A stretch of 36,403 bases of DNA from an uncultured Eubacteriales bacterium. Lineage in GTDB: Bacteria; Bacillota; Clostridia; Lachnospirales; Lachnospiraceae. The first letter of the stretch is position 1. Each line of letters begins with the position of its first letter. A program made the translations under genes and the position numbers. Positions 8,359 to 15,639 of the stretch are shown here, in pieces. The stretch is taken from NCBI GenBank assembly GCA_949289145.1, contig CASEML010000078.1:1-36403 (forward strand), given 5' to 3'. The notes beneath the pieces are model-generated. The model did not search any database. It was not told the DNA's origin and was given only the letters and a program-made list of their open reading frames with translations.

Positions 8359-8751
8359 ATGACAATTACCATGTTAAAAGGAAAGATTCACAGAGCAGTT
8401 GTAAAACAGGCAGAATTAAATTATGTGGGAAGCATTACTGTGGACCCGGAACTAATGGAAGCAGCCAATATTTATGAATACGAAAAGGTACAGATTGTGG
8501 ATGTGGAAAATGGAAATCGTTTTGAAACTTACACCATTGCAGGAGAGCCGGGAAGCGGTATGATCTGCTTAAATGGGGCGGCGGCAAGACAGGTACAGGT
8601 AGATGACCATGTTATTATTATGTCTTACTGTGAAATGACTCCGGAAGAAGCAAAGACACATAAGCCCCATGTGGTATTTGTGGACGGGGAGAATAAAATT
8701 GTAAAGACTTCACGCTATGAAAAATACGGAGAACTTTCGCCGGTTCTTTAA
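8359..8751 (+). CDS. panD: Aspartate 1-decarboxylase (PanD)
   Basis: PanD makes beta-alanine from aspartate for pantothenate synthesis, using a pyruvoyl group formed by self-cleavage. The 130-aa protein starts [13 protein letters not shown], as in the family. The processing site Gly24-Ser25 (YVGSIT) is intact, as are the downstream NGAAA and the YCEMT segments. ATG 8359 was preferred over an upstream in-frame start at 8314 because AAGGAG sits just before it and the N-terminus then matches known PanD proteins. Firmicutes PanD commonly matures without a separate PanM factor; nothing here suggests one. Confidence 0.95.
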   Translation: MTITMLKGKIHRAVVKQAELNYVGSITVDPELMEAANIYEYEKVQIVDVENGNRFETYTIAGEPGSGMICLNGAAARQVQVDDHVIIMSYCEMTPEEAKTHKPHVVFVDGENKIVKTSRYEKYGELSPVL

Positions 8752-8788
8752 GTAGAAGGAAAGACAGAAACGAAAGGAAGAAATCAAT

Positions 8789-9982
8789 ATGTTACAGGGG
8801 AAGACAGTAGTGCTGGGCGTTACCGGAAGCATTGCTGCATACAAAATTGCCAATTTAGCAAGTATGTTAGTAAAGCTTCATGCAGACGTTCATGTGCTAA
8901 TGACAGAAAATGCCACTAATTTTATTAATCCAATTACCTTTGAAACACTTACGAACCATAAATGTCTGGTGGACACCTTTGACCGGAACTTTAATTATAA
9001 TGTGGAACATGTGTCACTGGCAAAGAAGGCAGATGTGTTGCTGATTGCTCCTGCCTCAGCCAATGTGATCGGAAAGTTAGCCAATGGCATTGCAGATGAT
9101 ATGCTGACCACTACAGCACTGGCCTGCAGATGTAAAAAGATTATTTCACCTGCCATGAATACCAATATGTTTGAAAATCCTATTGTGCAGGATAATATTG
9201 AGAAATTGAAACGTTTTGGTATGGAAGTGATAGAGCCGGATGTAGGGTATCTGGCATGCGGTGACACCGGAGCAGGGAAAATGCCTTCTGAGACAGTACT
9301 GTTGGATTATATTTTAAAGGAAATTCATTTTTCAAAGGATATGAAAGGATTAAAGGTATTAGTGACCGCAGGTGCCACGAAAGAAGCCATTGATCCGGTA
9401 CGCTTTATTTCCAACCATTCCACCGGAAAAATGGGAATTGCCATTGCAAGAACTGCCATGGAGCGTGGGGCAGAGGTGACTTTGGTTGCTGGAAGTGTAT
9501 CGGTGGAGCTGCCGCCTTTTGTGAAAGTGATTTCTGTGGTAAGTGCCAAAGATATGTTTGAGGCAGTAGCTGCAGAGGCAGACAAGCAGGATATTATTAT
9601 CAAAGTAGCTGCTGTGGCAGACTTTACTCCGGTGCATGTGGCAGAAGAGAAGATAAAAAAGAAAGGTCAAGGGGCGGTTTTAGAATTAACCAATACCACA
9701 GATATATTAAAATATTTAGGCGAACACAGAAAAGAACATCAGTTTCTGTGTGGATTTTCCATGGAAACAGAAAATATGTTAGAAAATTCCAGAAGAAAGC
9801 TGGAGCAAAAAAATATTGATATGATTGTGGCAAATAATTTGAAAACCAAAGGGGCCGGTTTTGGAACCGACACCAATGTGGTTACAATGATTACGCAAGA
9901 TCAAGTAAAAGAGTTGGAACGGATGGATAAATTCAAAGTGGCACAGGAAATTTTAACTTATATTTTAGAACAAAGAGGATAA
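8789..9982 (+). CDS. coaBC: Bifunctional phosphopantothenoylcysteine decarboxylase / phosphopantothenate-cysteine ligase (CoaBC)
   Basis: CoaBC adds cysteine to 4'-phosphopantothenate and decarboxylates the product to 4'-phosphopantetheine, two steps on the way to CoA. The 397-aa protein carries both halves. The FMN-binding CoaC part (about 1-180) has GVTGSIAAYK, His74, PAMNTNMF at 121-128 and the active-site Cys157 in GYLACGD. The CoaB part (from about 187) has VTAGATKEAIDPVRFISN, STGKMG and the lysine-rich EEKIKKKG after AAVADF. Placement right after panD gives a near-complete vitamin B5 to CoA operon; pantothenate kinase, coaD and coaE are elsewhere. Confidence 0.95.
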   Translation: MLQGKTVVLGVTGSIAAYKIANLASMLVKLHADVHVLMTENATNFINPITFETLTNHKCLVDTFDRNFNYNVEHVSLAKKADVLLIAPASANVIGKLANGIADDMLTTTALACRCKKIISPAMNTNMFENPIVQDNIEKLKRFGMEVIEPDVGYLACGDTGAGKMPSETVLLDYILKEIHFSKDMKGLKVLVTAGATKEAIDPVRFISNHSTGKMGIAIARTAMERGAEVTLVAGSVSVELPPFVKVISVVSAKDMFEAVAAEADKQDIIIKVAAVADFTPVHVAEEKIKKKGQGAVLELTNTTDILKYLGEHRKEHQFLCGFSMETENMLENSRRKLEQKNIDMIVANNLKTKGAGFGTDTNVVTMITQDQVKELERMDKFKVAQEILTYILEQRG

Positions 9983-9986
9983 AGAT

Positions 9987-11786
9987 ATGAACTTACTGAC
10001 TGCTTCAAAAATTACAAAGGCATATACAGACAAAGTGCTTCTGGATCACGTGGATTTTTCTATAGATGATAGGGAAAAGATTGGCGTTATCGGCATCAAC
10101 GGAACAGGAAAATCCAGCCTTCTTAAGCTGCTGGCAGGAAGGGATCAAGTGGATGAAGGAGAATTGATTTTAGGTAATCATGTAGTGGTTAATTATCTGC
10201 CTCAGAATCCGGTGTTTCCCCAAGGTGTCACCATATATGATTATGTAGCAGACAATAATGGGGCAGGCGGCACATGGGAAATTGAGGGAGAAAGTAAGCG
10301 AATTTTGAATATGTTAGGATTTGACAAATACGATATTCCCTTGGAGATTCTCTCGGGAGGCCAGAAAAAGAAGGTTGCTTTGGCAGCATCACTGTTAAAG
10401 CCTTGTGATATTTTAATTTTAGATGAGCCTACTAACCATTTAAATAACACCATGGTATTGTGGCTGGAAAATTATTTAAAGGCAAGACGGGGAGCACTTG
10501 TTATGGTAACTCATGACCGGTATTTTCTTGACCGGGTATGTAATAAGATCGTGGAGATTGACAAGGGAAAACTTTACAGCTATCAGACCAATTTTGAAGG
10601 TTTTCTGGAGTTAAAATCTCAAAGAGAGGACATGGAACTGGCTACCTATAAAAAGAATAAAAATATTCTCCGAACAGAATTAGAATGGATCCGCCGTGGC
10701 GCTCAGGCTCGTTCCACCAAGCAGAAAGCAAGAATTGAAAGATTCGAAGCCTTGAAGAATATCAAAGCACCGGAAAAAGCAGAAAGTGTAGAGTTATCTT
10801 CCGTGTCTTCCAGATTAGGAAAGAAGACAGTAGAACTCTCCGGCATTTGTAAATCTTATGGAGAGCGCACACTGATTCGGGATTTTTCTTATATATTTTT
10901 GCGCAATGACCGTATCGGAATTGTGGGTGAAAACGGCTGCGGAAAAAGTACTTTAATGAAAATTATCGTAGGAGAAATAGAAGCGGATGCAGGCTATGTG
11001 GAAATGGGGCCTACGGTTAAGATTGGCTACTTTTCTCAGGAAAATGAGAAGTTAGATGAAACTATGCGTGTCATTGACTATATTAAGGAAACGGCTGAAT
11101 TTGTTAGAACCGAGGAGGGCTTGATTTCTGCCTCTAAGATGTTAGAACGGTTTCTTTTTGACGGCACACTGCAATATTCTAAGATAGAGAAGCTTTCCGG
11201 TGGGGAAAAGCGAAGACTTTACCTGTTAAAAATTCTTATGGAGGCACCGAACGTTCTCATATTAGACGAGCCTACCAATGATTTGGATATTCAAACTCTG
11301 GGAATTTTAGAGGAATATTTAGAACATTTCGACGGTATTGTGATTACGGTTTCCCATGACAGGTATTTTCTGGATAAAATAGTTGACCGAATCTTTGCTT
11401 TTGAAAATGGCGTACTTAAACAGTACGAAGGTGGTTACAGCGATTATTTGGAAAAGGCGGGAAGCCCTTATGAAGAAATTAACCCAAAGAAATCCTCCAA
11501 AAAGGCAGCTGCCGCATACAAGGAACGCCCGAGAGAAAAGAAGCTGAAATTTACTTATGCAGAGCAGAAAGAATATGAAACTATTGAGGAAGATATAGAA
11601 AAGCTGGAGGAACAAGTAAGTAATCTAGAGAATGAAATTTTACATGCTGCAACGGATTTTGTAAAGCTGAATGAGCTTTCTAAGGAAAAAGAGGAAAGGG
11701 AAAAGGCTTTGGAAGAAAAAATGGAACGGTATGTGTACCTTATGGAACTGGCAGAGAAAATAGAAGCAGCAGGGGGAAAAGTTTAA
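9987..11786 (+). CDS. ABC-F family ATPase (Uup-like)
   Basis: ABC-F proteins are soluble twin ATPases that act on the ribosome and do not transport. The 599-aa protein has two ABC cassettes: Walker A GINGTGKSS at residues 36-44 with LSGGQKKK and LDEPTNHLN, and in the second half GENGCGKST, LSGGEKRR and LDEPTNDLD. Between them is the basic linker characteristic of the family (RTELEWIRRGAQARSTKQKAR). After about residue 520 there is a charged coiled-coil tail, as in Uup. The long C-terminal coiled coil favours a Uup-like housekeeping factor over an antibiotic-resistance ABC-F, but sequence alone does not settle this. It lies 4 nt after coaBC and appears to be co-transcribed. Confidence 0.9.
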   Translation: MNLLTASKITKAYTDKVLLDHVDFSIDDREKIGVIGINGTGKSSLLKLLAGRDQVDEGELILGNHVVVNYLPQNPVFPQGVTIYDYVADNNGAGGTWEIEGESKRILNMLGFDKYDIPLEILSGGQKKKVALAASLLKPCDILILDEPTNHLNNTMVLWLENYLKARRGALVMVTHDRYFLDRVCNKIVEIDKGKLYSYQTNFEGFLELKSQREDMELATYKKNKNILRTELEWIRRGAQARSTKQKARIERFEALKNIKAPEKAESVELSSVSSRLGKKTVELSGICKSYGERTLIRDFSYIFLRNDRIGIVGENGCGKSTLMKIIVGEIEADAGYVEMGPTVKIGYFSQENEKLDETMRVIDYIKETAEFVRTEEGLISASKMLERFLFDGTLQYSKIEKLSGGEKRRLYLLKILMEAPNVLILDEPTNDLDIQTLGILEEYLEHFDGIVITVSHDRYFLDKIVDRIFAFENGVLKQYEGGYSDYLEKAGSPYEEINPKKSSKKAAAAYKERPREKKLKFTYAEQKEYETIEEDIEKLEEQVSNLENEILHAATDFVKLNELSKEKEEREKALEEKMERYVYLMELAEKIEAAGGKV

Positions 11787-11877
11787 CTTATAGCTGTTCT
11801 TAAAAACCGATAGGTTTGAAGGATTTATATTTAAAAATTTGTGCAGCACAACGACTTAAACATGTAAAATGATCACA

Positions 11878-11914
11878 TTCAGTCTTATCGTTTTCCAAGA
11901 ACGGTAAGGCTGAA
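11878..11914. repeat. 15-bp hairpin downstream of the ABC-F gene
   Basis: TTCAGTCTTATCGTT (11878-11892) pairs with AACGGTAAGGCTGAA (11900-11914) with two G-U pairs and a 7-nt loop. It could end the pantothenate/ABC-F transcript, but it lacks a T-run on the plus strand, so the terminator role is uncertain. Confidence 0.45.
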
Positions 11915-11949
11915 CTGTTACAATCTATACGAAAGAATTAGAAAGATAG

Positions 11950-11978
11950 TTGTAATTTTATATTGGTTATGATATAAT
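11950..11978 (+). promoter_or_regulatory. Promoter of the riboswitch-controlled operon
   Basis: TTGTAA (11950-11955) and TATAAT (11973-11978) are 17 nt apart, and TGA directly before the -10 makes it an extended -10 promoter. The riboswitch begins roughly 20-25 nt downstream. Confidence 0.8.
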
Positions 11979-12000
11979 GTCCGAAAATCGAATGGAAATA

Positions 12001-12170
12001 ATTGGTGCCTTTATTTATGTAGAGATAAAGGGTAAAAGGGAAACCGGTGAAAGTCCGGTACGAACTCGTCACTGTAAGTAAGGAGTGCAGAACTTTTGTG
12101 AAAACAGCCACTGAGAGATTGGGAAGGCAGTTCTGTATGTGGATTTACAAGTCAGGAAACCTGCCAGTTA
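12001..12170 (+). promoter_or_regulatory. Cobalamin riboswitch
   Basis: The conserved elements of the cobalamin riboswitch appear in the right order: GGTGCC at 12004, the AAAGGGAAACCGGTGAAAGTC-like core, CCGGTACGAACTCGTCACTGTA-like segment, GCCACTGAGA followed by GGGAAGGC, and the B12 box AAGTCAGGAAACCTGCC ending at 12165. Such RNAs bind adenosyl- or other cobalamins and switch off downstream genes when the cofactor is plentiful. The element is followed by terminator hairpins and then by a tetrapyrrole-chelatase/transport operon, so premature termination is the likely mechanism. The exact ends are approximate. Confidence 0.93.
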
Positions 12171-12172
12171 TT

Positions 12173-12216
12173 GGTACAGGAATATACATTCCAGACCACG
12201 AGTTCTTGGTCGTACC
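12173..12216 (+). promoter_or_regulatory. Nested three-helix element in the riboswitch expression platform
   Basis: GGTAC (12173-12177) can pair with GTACC (12212-12216), enclosing two further hairpins: GGAAT/ATTCC (12179-12192) and GACCA/TGGTC (12194-12211). A second GTACC copy at 12250-12254 offers an alternative partner for GGTAC that would disturb the two downstream terminators, so this may be the switching helix. Confidence 0.5.
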
Positions 12217-12218
12217 GT

Positions 12219-12249
12219 AGCACAGTATATTTATGCTGTAAGCTTTTTT
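12219..12249 (+). terminator. Riboswitch-controlled terminator 1
   Basis: ACAGTAT (12222-12228) pairs with ATGCTGT (12233-12239), extended by AGC/GCT across a small bulge, and is followed by six T residues (12244-12249). It lies between the cobalamin riboswitch and the start codon. Confidence 0.65.
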
Positions 12250-12251
12250 GT

Positions 12252-12280
12252 ACCACAGTACGTAGTGCTGGGGTGTTTTT
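12252..12280 (+). terminator. Riboswitch-controlled terminator 2
   Basis: CAGTAC (12256-12261) pairs with GTGCTG (12265-12270), extended by ACC/GGT across a mismatch, and is followed by five T residues (12276-12280). A second terminator directly after the first suggests tight shut-off, or that one hairpin is an alternative form. Confidence 0.55.
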
Positions 12281-12359
12281 CTGTATGTCTTTTTCGATTT
12301 CAAATACTAACACATAGTAATTGTGGAGAATTCCACACCATTGAAGGAGGGAAAGTAAC

Positions 12360-13433
12360 ATGAAAAAGAAAAACGTAACAAAATTGCTTGCAGCTTTTGC
12401 AATGTCAGCGCTTGTATTGGCGGGCTGTAGTTCTAATGGGGCTGCTGACACAAGTACTACAGAAGATAATCAGACAGTAGAAGATGGGGCAGAGGACACA
12501 GAACAGGAAGCTGATGCTCAGGAAAACAATGAAGAAGTTTCAGACGAAGAAAGTACGGAGGAGACTTCTGAAGAAGCGGAAGAAGAAAATTACAACACAG
12601 GGGATGCTTCTTTGGATAATACCAGAAATCAGGATGAAATTGGTGAAAATGAAATTTTGGTCGTAAGTTTTGGTACCAGCTATAATGACAGCAGACGTCT
12701 CACCATCGGTGCTATTGAAAATAAAATAGAATCATCATTTAACGATTATTCTGTAAGACGCGGATTTACCAGTCAAATTATCATTGACCATGTAAAGAAC
12801 AGAGATAATGTGACCATTGACAATGTGGCAGAAGCATTAGGACGAGCAGTCAATAACGGTGTTAAGAACTTAGTGATCCAACCGACTCATTTAATGAATG
12901 GGTTAGAATACAATGAGTTGGTGGAAGAAGTAGCAAATTATTCCGATGCTTTCGAAAAAGTTGCTATTGGTGAGCCATTATTAAGCAGTGATGAAGATTT
13001 TCAGGCGGTTATGAAAGCTATTACAGAAGCAACAGCAGAATATGATGATGGCGACACAGCAATTTGCTTTATGGGACATGGTACCGAAGCAGATTCCAAC
13101 AGCGTATATACAAAAATGCAGGATATGCTTACGGAAGCAGGATATGCAAATTATTATGTGGGCACGGTAGAAGCAGCTCCGTCTTTAGATGATGTACTGA
13201 CACAAGTTCAGGCTGGCGAATATAAGAAGGTGGTATTACAGCCTTTGATGATTGTGGCAGGAGATCATGCAAGCAATGACATGGCGGGAGATGAAGATGG
13301 TTCCTGGAAGAAAATATTTGAAGATGCAGGTTACGAAGTAGAATGTGTAGTACGCGGTCTAGGTGAATTAGAAGCGATTCAGGATATTTTTGTAGAGCAT
13401 ACGCAGGCAGCAGTGGATAGTCTGGCAGAATAA
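12360..13433 (+). CDS. cbiK: Membrane-anchored CbiK-like sirohydrochlorin cobaltochelatase lipoprotein
   Basis: CbiK chelatases insert Co2+ (or Fe2+) into sirohydrochlorin in anaerobic B12 synthesis and are normally cytoplasmic. This 357-aa protein begins with a lipoprotein signal (LVLAGC, Cys23), followed by a very acidic linker (about 25-95) and then a CbiK domain from about residue 97 (ENEILVVSFGTSY). Candidate metal-binding residues are His240 in FMGHGTEA, Glu271 in GTVEAAP and His303 in VAGDHASND; the spacing of about 31 and 32 residues matches the His/Glu/His triad known for CbiK. It is first after a cobalamin riboswitch and upstream of an uptake ABC transporter. Activity outside the membrane is inference; it could chelate cobalt, remove a metal from heme, or only bind a tetrapyrrole. 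Confidence 0.87.
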   Translation: MKKKNVTKLLAAFAMSALVLAGCSSNGAADTSTTEDNQTVEDGAEDTEQEADAQENNEEVSDEESTEETSEEAEEENYNTGDASLDNTRNQDEIGENEILVVSFGTSYNDSRRLTIGAIENKIESSFNDYSVRRGFTSQIIIDHVKNRDNVTIDNVAEALGRAVNNGVKNLVIQPTHLMNGLEYNELVEEVANYSDAFEKVAIGEPLLSSDEDFQAVMKAITEATAEYDDGDTAICFMGHGTEADSNSVYTKMQDMLTEAGYANYYVGTVEAAPSLDDVLTQVQAGEYKKVVLQPLMIVAGDHASNDMAGDEDGSWKKIFEDAGYEVECVVRGLGELEAIQDIFVEHTQAAVDSLAE

Positions 13434-13441
13434 TTCATGAT

Positions 13442-13472
13442 AATAGAAAACTTCTTAAAGGGATTTTCTATT
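13442..13472 (+). terminator. AT-rich hairpin between the two lipoprotein genes
   Basis: AATAGAAAA (13442-13450) pairs exactly with TTTTCTATT (13464-13472). It directly follows the chelatase stop codon and is followed by a short T-rich stretch, so it may cause partial termination or protect the 3' end of the first cistron. Confidence 0.4.
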
Positions 13473-13494
13473 GTTTCGCAAAGGAATGGGTGAA

Positions 13495-14466
13495 ATGAAA
13501 AAAACAAAAGTAATTTTATTAGTGACAGTCCTTACTATGGGACAGCTATTGGTGGGCTGCGAAGCCAGTAAAACCAATACGGCGAGTAACGGAGAAACTG
13601 TAGCGAACGTATCTGTGAATGATACAGAAACAGAGAGTGCCGCATCTGATACTGCAGAGGCGGAAGAAACCACAGAAGAAAACAGTCAGGTGGCATCTGC
13701 AGATGAGATGGCGGACGTAGCAGATGTGGTAGAAGAAGATATGACGCCTGTATATGCCACAGAATTGAAAGACGGTGTATATCCGGTAACTGTGGATTCC
13801 AGCTCATCTATGTTCAGCATCACCAGCTGCGAACTGACTGTGGAAAACGGCACCATGTCGGCGGTGATGACTATGGGGGGAACCGGTTATCTCAAGGTGT
13901 TTATGGGAACTGGAGAAGAAGCTGTAACAGCCGGAGAGGATGCCTGTATTCCATATGTGGAAAATGAAAATGGAGAACATACTTTTACCGTTCCAGTGGA
14001 AGCATTGGATATGGGAATTGATTGTTCTGCTTTCAGCAAGCGGAAAGAAAAATGGTATGACAGAGTGCTGGTTTTCCGTGCAGATTCTCTGCCTCAGGAG
14101 GCTTTTGTAAATCAGACAATGGTTACAGTGGAATCTCTTTCTTTAGAGGATGGAACTTACACAGTAGAAGTACAGTTAGAAGGTGGTTCCGGCAAAGCCA
14201 CTGTGGAATCACCGGCAACTTTTAAAGTGGAAAAGGGTCAGGCATATGCTACTATTACCTGGAGCAGTTCAAACTACGATTATATGGTGGTAGATGAAGA
14301 AAAATATGAACCAATCAATACAGAGGGAAATTCCACCTTTGAAATCCCGCTGGCAAGCTTTGACAGAAAGCTTTCTATAGCAGCTAATACTACGGCAATG
14401 AGTACACCTCATGAGATAGAATACACGTTATATTTTGATTCAAATTCAATTACAAAGGTGCCATAA
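13495..14466 (+). CDS. Two-domain surface lipoprotein, NEAT-like, putative tetrapyrrole binding
   Basis: A 323-aa lipoprotein: signal peptide with LLVGC (Cys22), acidic Thr/Glu-rich linker (about 25-85), then two beta-rich domains. Domain 1 (about 88-205) includes DGVYPV, MTMGGTGYLKVFMG and the conserved-looking CSAFSKRKEKWYDR. Domain 2 (about 218-318) includes DGTYTVEV, YATITWSSSNYDYMVV, STFEIPL and TTAMSTPHEIEYTLYF. The second domain recalls NEAT heme-binding domains in strand order, but the canonical YxxxY motif is not clear, so the fold call is tentative. ATG 13495 was chosen for AAAGGA 9 nt upstream and a normal signal peptide. The stop overlaps the next ATG by one base (TAATG), so it is coupled to the binding protein. 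Likely a ligand-capturing surface receptor. Confidence 0.68.
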   Translation: MKKTKVILLVTVLTMGQLLVGCEASKTNTASNGETVANVSVNDTETESAASDTAEAEETTEENSQVASADEMADVADVVEEDMTPVYATELKDGVYPVTVDSSSSMFSITSCELTVENGTMSAVMTMGGTGYLKVFMGTGEEAVTAGEDACIPYVENENGEHTFTVPVEALDMGIDCSAFSKRKEKWYDRVLVFRADSLPQEAFVNQTMVTVESLSLEDGTYTVEVQLEGGSGKATVESPATFKVEKGQAYATITWSSSNYDYMVVDEEKYEPINTEGNSTFEIPLASFDRKLSIAANTTAMSTPHEIEYTLYFDSNSITKVP

Positions 14467-15635
14467 TGAAAAACATAAGAGTGAAGATATTCGGAATTCT
14501 TTTAGGACTTTGTACAATCCTCTTCTGTGCATGCAGTGTGCAGGAGGGGGGAGAAGAAGCAGGAGATCCCAAAACGCAGGCAGAACAATTAGAATGGAAA
14601 CAAATGGATATAGAGTACAGTATGGAGCTGCAATATGCGGATCAATTTACGGTGGATTATTATAAAGACGGTTATGCATTGATTACAATCAAGGATGGCG
14701 GTCGCTTTTTTGTTGTACCGGAAAATGCGGTGGTTCCTTCTGAATTGGAGGGAGATATTGTGGTTTTACAGCAGCCTTTAGACAATATCTATCTGGTGGC
14801 AACTTCTGCCATGGATTTGTTCCGGGCAATAGATGGACTTGACTGTATTCGATTATCGGGAACTGATAGCAAAGGCTGGTATATTGAAGAGGCAAAACAG
14901 GCAATGGAAGAAGGAATAATTCTGTATGCAGGAAAATACAGCGCACCCGATTATGAACTGATTTTAGCGGAAGGGTGCGATTTGGCAGTGGAATCCACCA
15001 TGATCTATCATACACCGGAAGTGAAGGAACAGTTAGAAAGCTTTGGTATACCGGTGCTGGTGGAACGTTCCAGCTATGAAAGCAATCCGCTAGGCAGAAT
15101 GGAGTGGCTGAAATTATACGGTGTGCTTTTGGGAAAAGAACAAGAGGCGGAACAATATTTTCAGCAACAGATAGAACAGTTGAAGGGAATGGAGAAAAAA
15201 AATACAGGAAAAACAGTTGCATTCTTTTACATTAATTCCAACGGTTCTGTCAATGTGAGAAAGCCCGGTGATTATGTGGCAAAAATGATTGAAATGGCGG
15301 GTGGGAATTATGTGCCATCCAATGTGGCGCAAGAGAATGCGCTGTCTACCATGAATATGCAGATGGAATCATTTTACGCAGAAGCAAAAGATGCAGATTA
15401 TCTGATTTACAACAGCACCATTGACGGGGAAATCAAGACGATAGATGAACTGTTGGAAAAAAGCAATCTTTTAAAAGATTTTAAGGCAGTAAATGAAGGA
15501 AATGTGTGGTGTGTTCAAAAGAATATGTTTCAACAAACAACGGGAATTGGTGATATGATTGCTGATATTCATAAAATTATAACTGGAGAGACGGCAGAAG
15601 GAGAAGAACTAAAATTCGTGAGAAAGGTAAAGTAA
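14466..15635 (+). CDS. ABC transporter substrate-binding lipoprotein (FecB/BtuF type)
   Basis: The 389-aa protein has a lipoprotein signal peptide (lipobox ending at Cys23 in LFCAC) and a class III periplasmic-binding-protein body. Typical features are two lobes around a long central helix (KEQEAEQYFQQQIEQLKGM), a middle 'GCDLAVESTMIY' strand with the following PEVKEQLESFGIPVLVE, and a C-terminal GNVWCVQ strand. Such proteins deliver siderophores, heme or cobalamin to FecCD permeases. The gene overlaps its upstream neighbour by one base and the permease starts 4 nt after it. Regulation by cobalamin makes a corrinoid, a corrinoid precursor or a tetrapyrrole the likeliest ligand, but the sequence does not identify it. 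Confidence 0.85.
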   Translation: MKNIRVKIFGILLGLCTILFCACSVQEGGEEAGDPKTQAEQLEWKQMDIEYSMELQYADQFTVDYYKDGYALITIKDGGRFFVVPENAVVPSELEGDIVVLQQPLDNIYLVATSAMDLFRAIDGLDCIRLSGTDSKGWYIEEAKQAMEEGIILYAGKYSAPDYELILAEGCDLAVESTMIYHTPEVKEQLESFGIPVLVERSSYESNPLGRMEWLKLYGVLLGKEQEAEQYFQQQIEQLKGMEKKNTGKTVAFFYINSNGSVNVRKPGDYVAKMIEMAGGNYVPSNVAQENALSTMNMQMESFYAEAKDADYLIYNSTIDGEIKTIDELLEKSNLLKDFKAVNEGNVWCVQKNMFQQTTGIGDMIADIHKIITGETAEGEELKFVRKVK

Positions 15636-15639
15636 AGGC

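Larger units (their letters stand above)
11787..12359. other. Long leader/intergenic region before the cbiK-like gene
   Basis: This 573-bp stretch without a credible gene contains, in order, a 15-bp hairpin (11878-11914), a strong promoter (11950-11978), a cobalamin riboswitch (about 12001-12170), a nested helix region (12173-12216), two terminator-like hairpins (12219-12280) and the ribosome binding site of the next gene. Confidence 0.85.

Noticed and set aside
9987-11786. ABC-F gene considered as an antibiotic-resistance (ribosome-protection) gene
   Set aside because: Its long C-terminal coiled coil and its location in a housekeeping operon point to a Uup-like factor; nothing specific supports resistance.
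12139-12363. A 74-codon plus-strand open frame upstream of the chelatase gene
   Set aside because: It lies inside the cobalamin riboswitch and its expression platform, has no ribosome binding site, and its sequence is explained by RNA structure.
14689-15222. A 177-codon minus-strand open frame
   Set aside because: It is antisense to the binding-lipoprotein gene, Pro/Leu-rich in the way shadow frames are, and lacks start signals.
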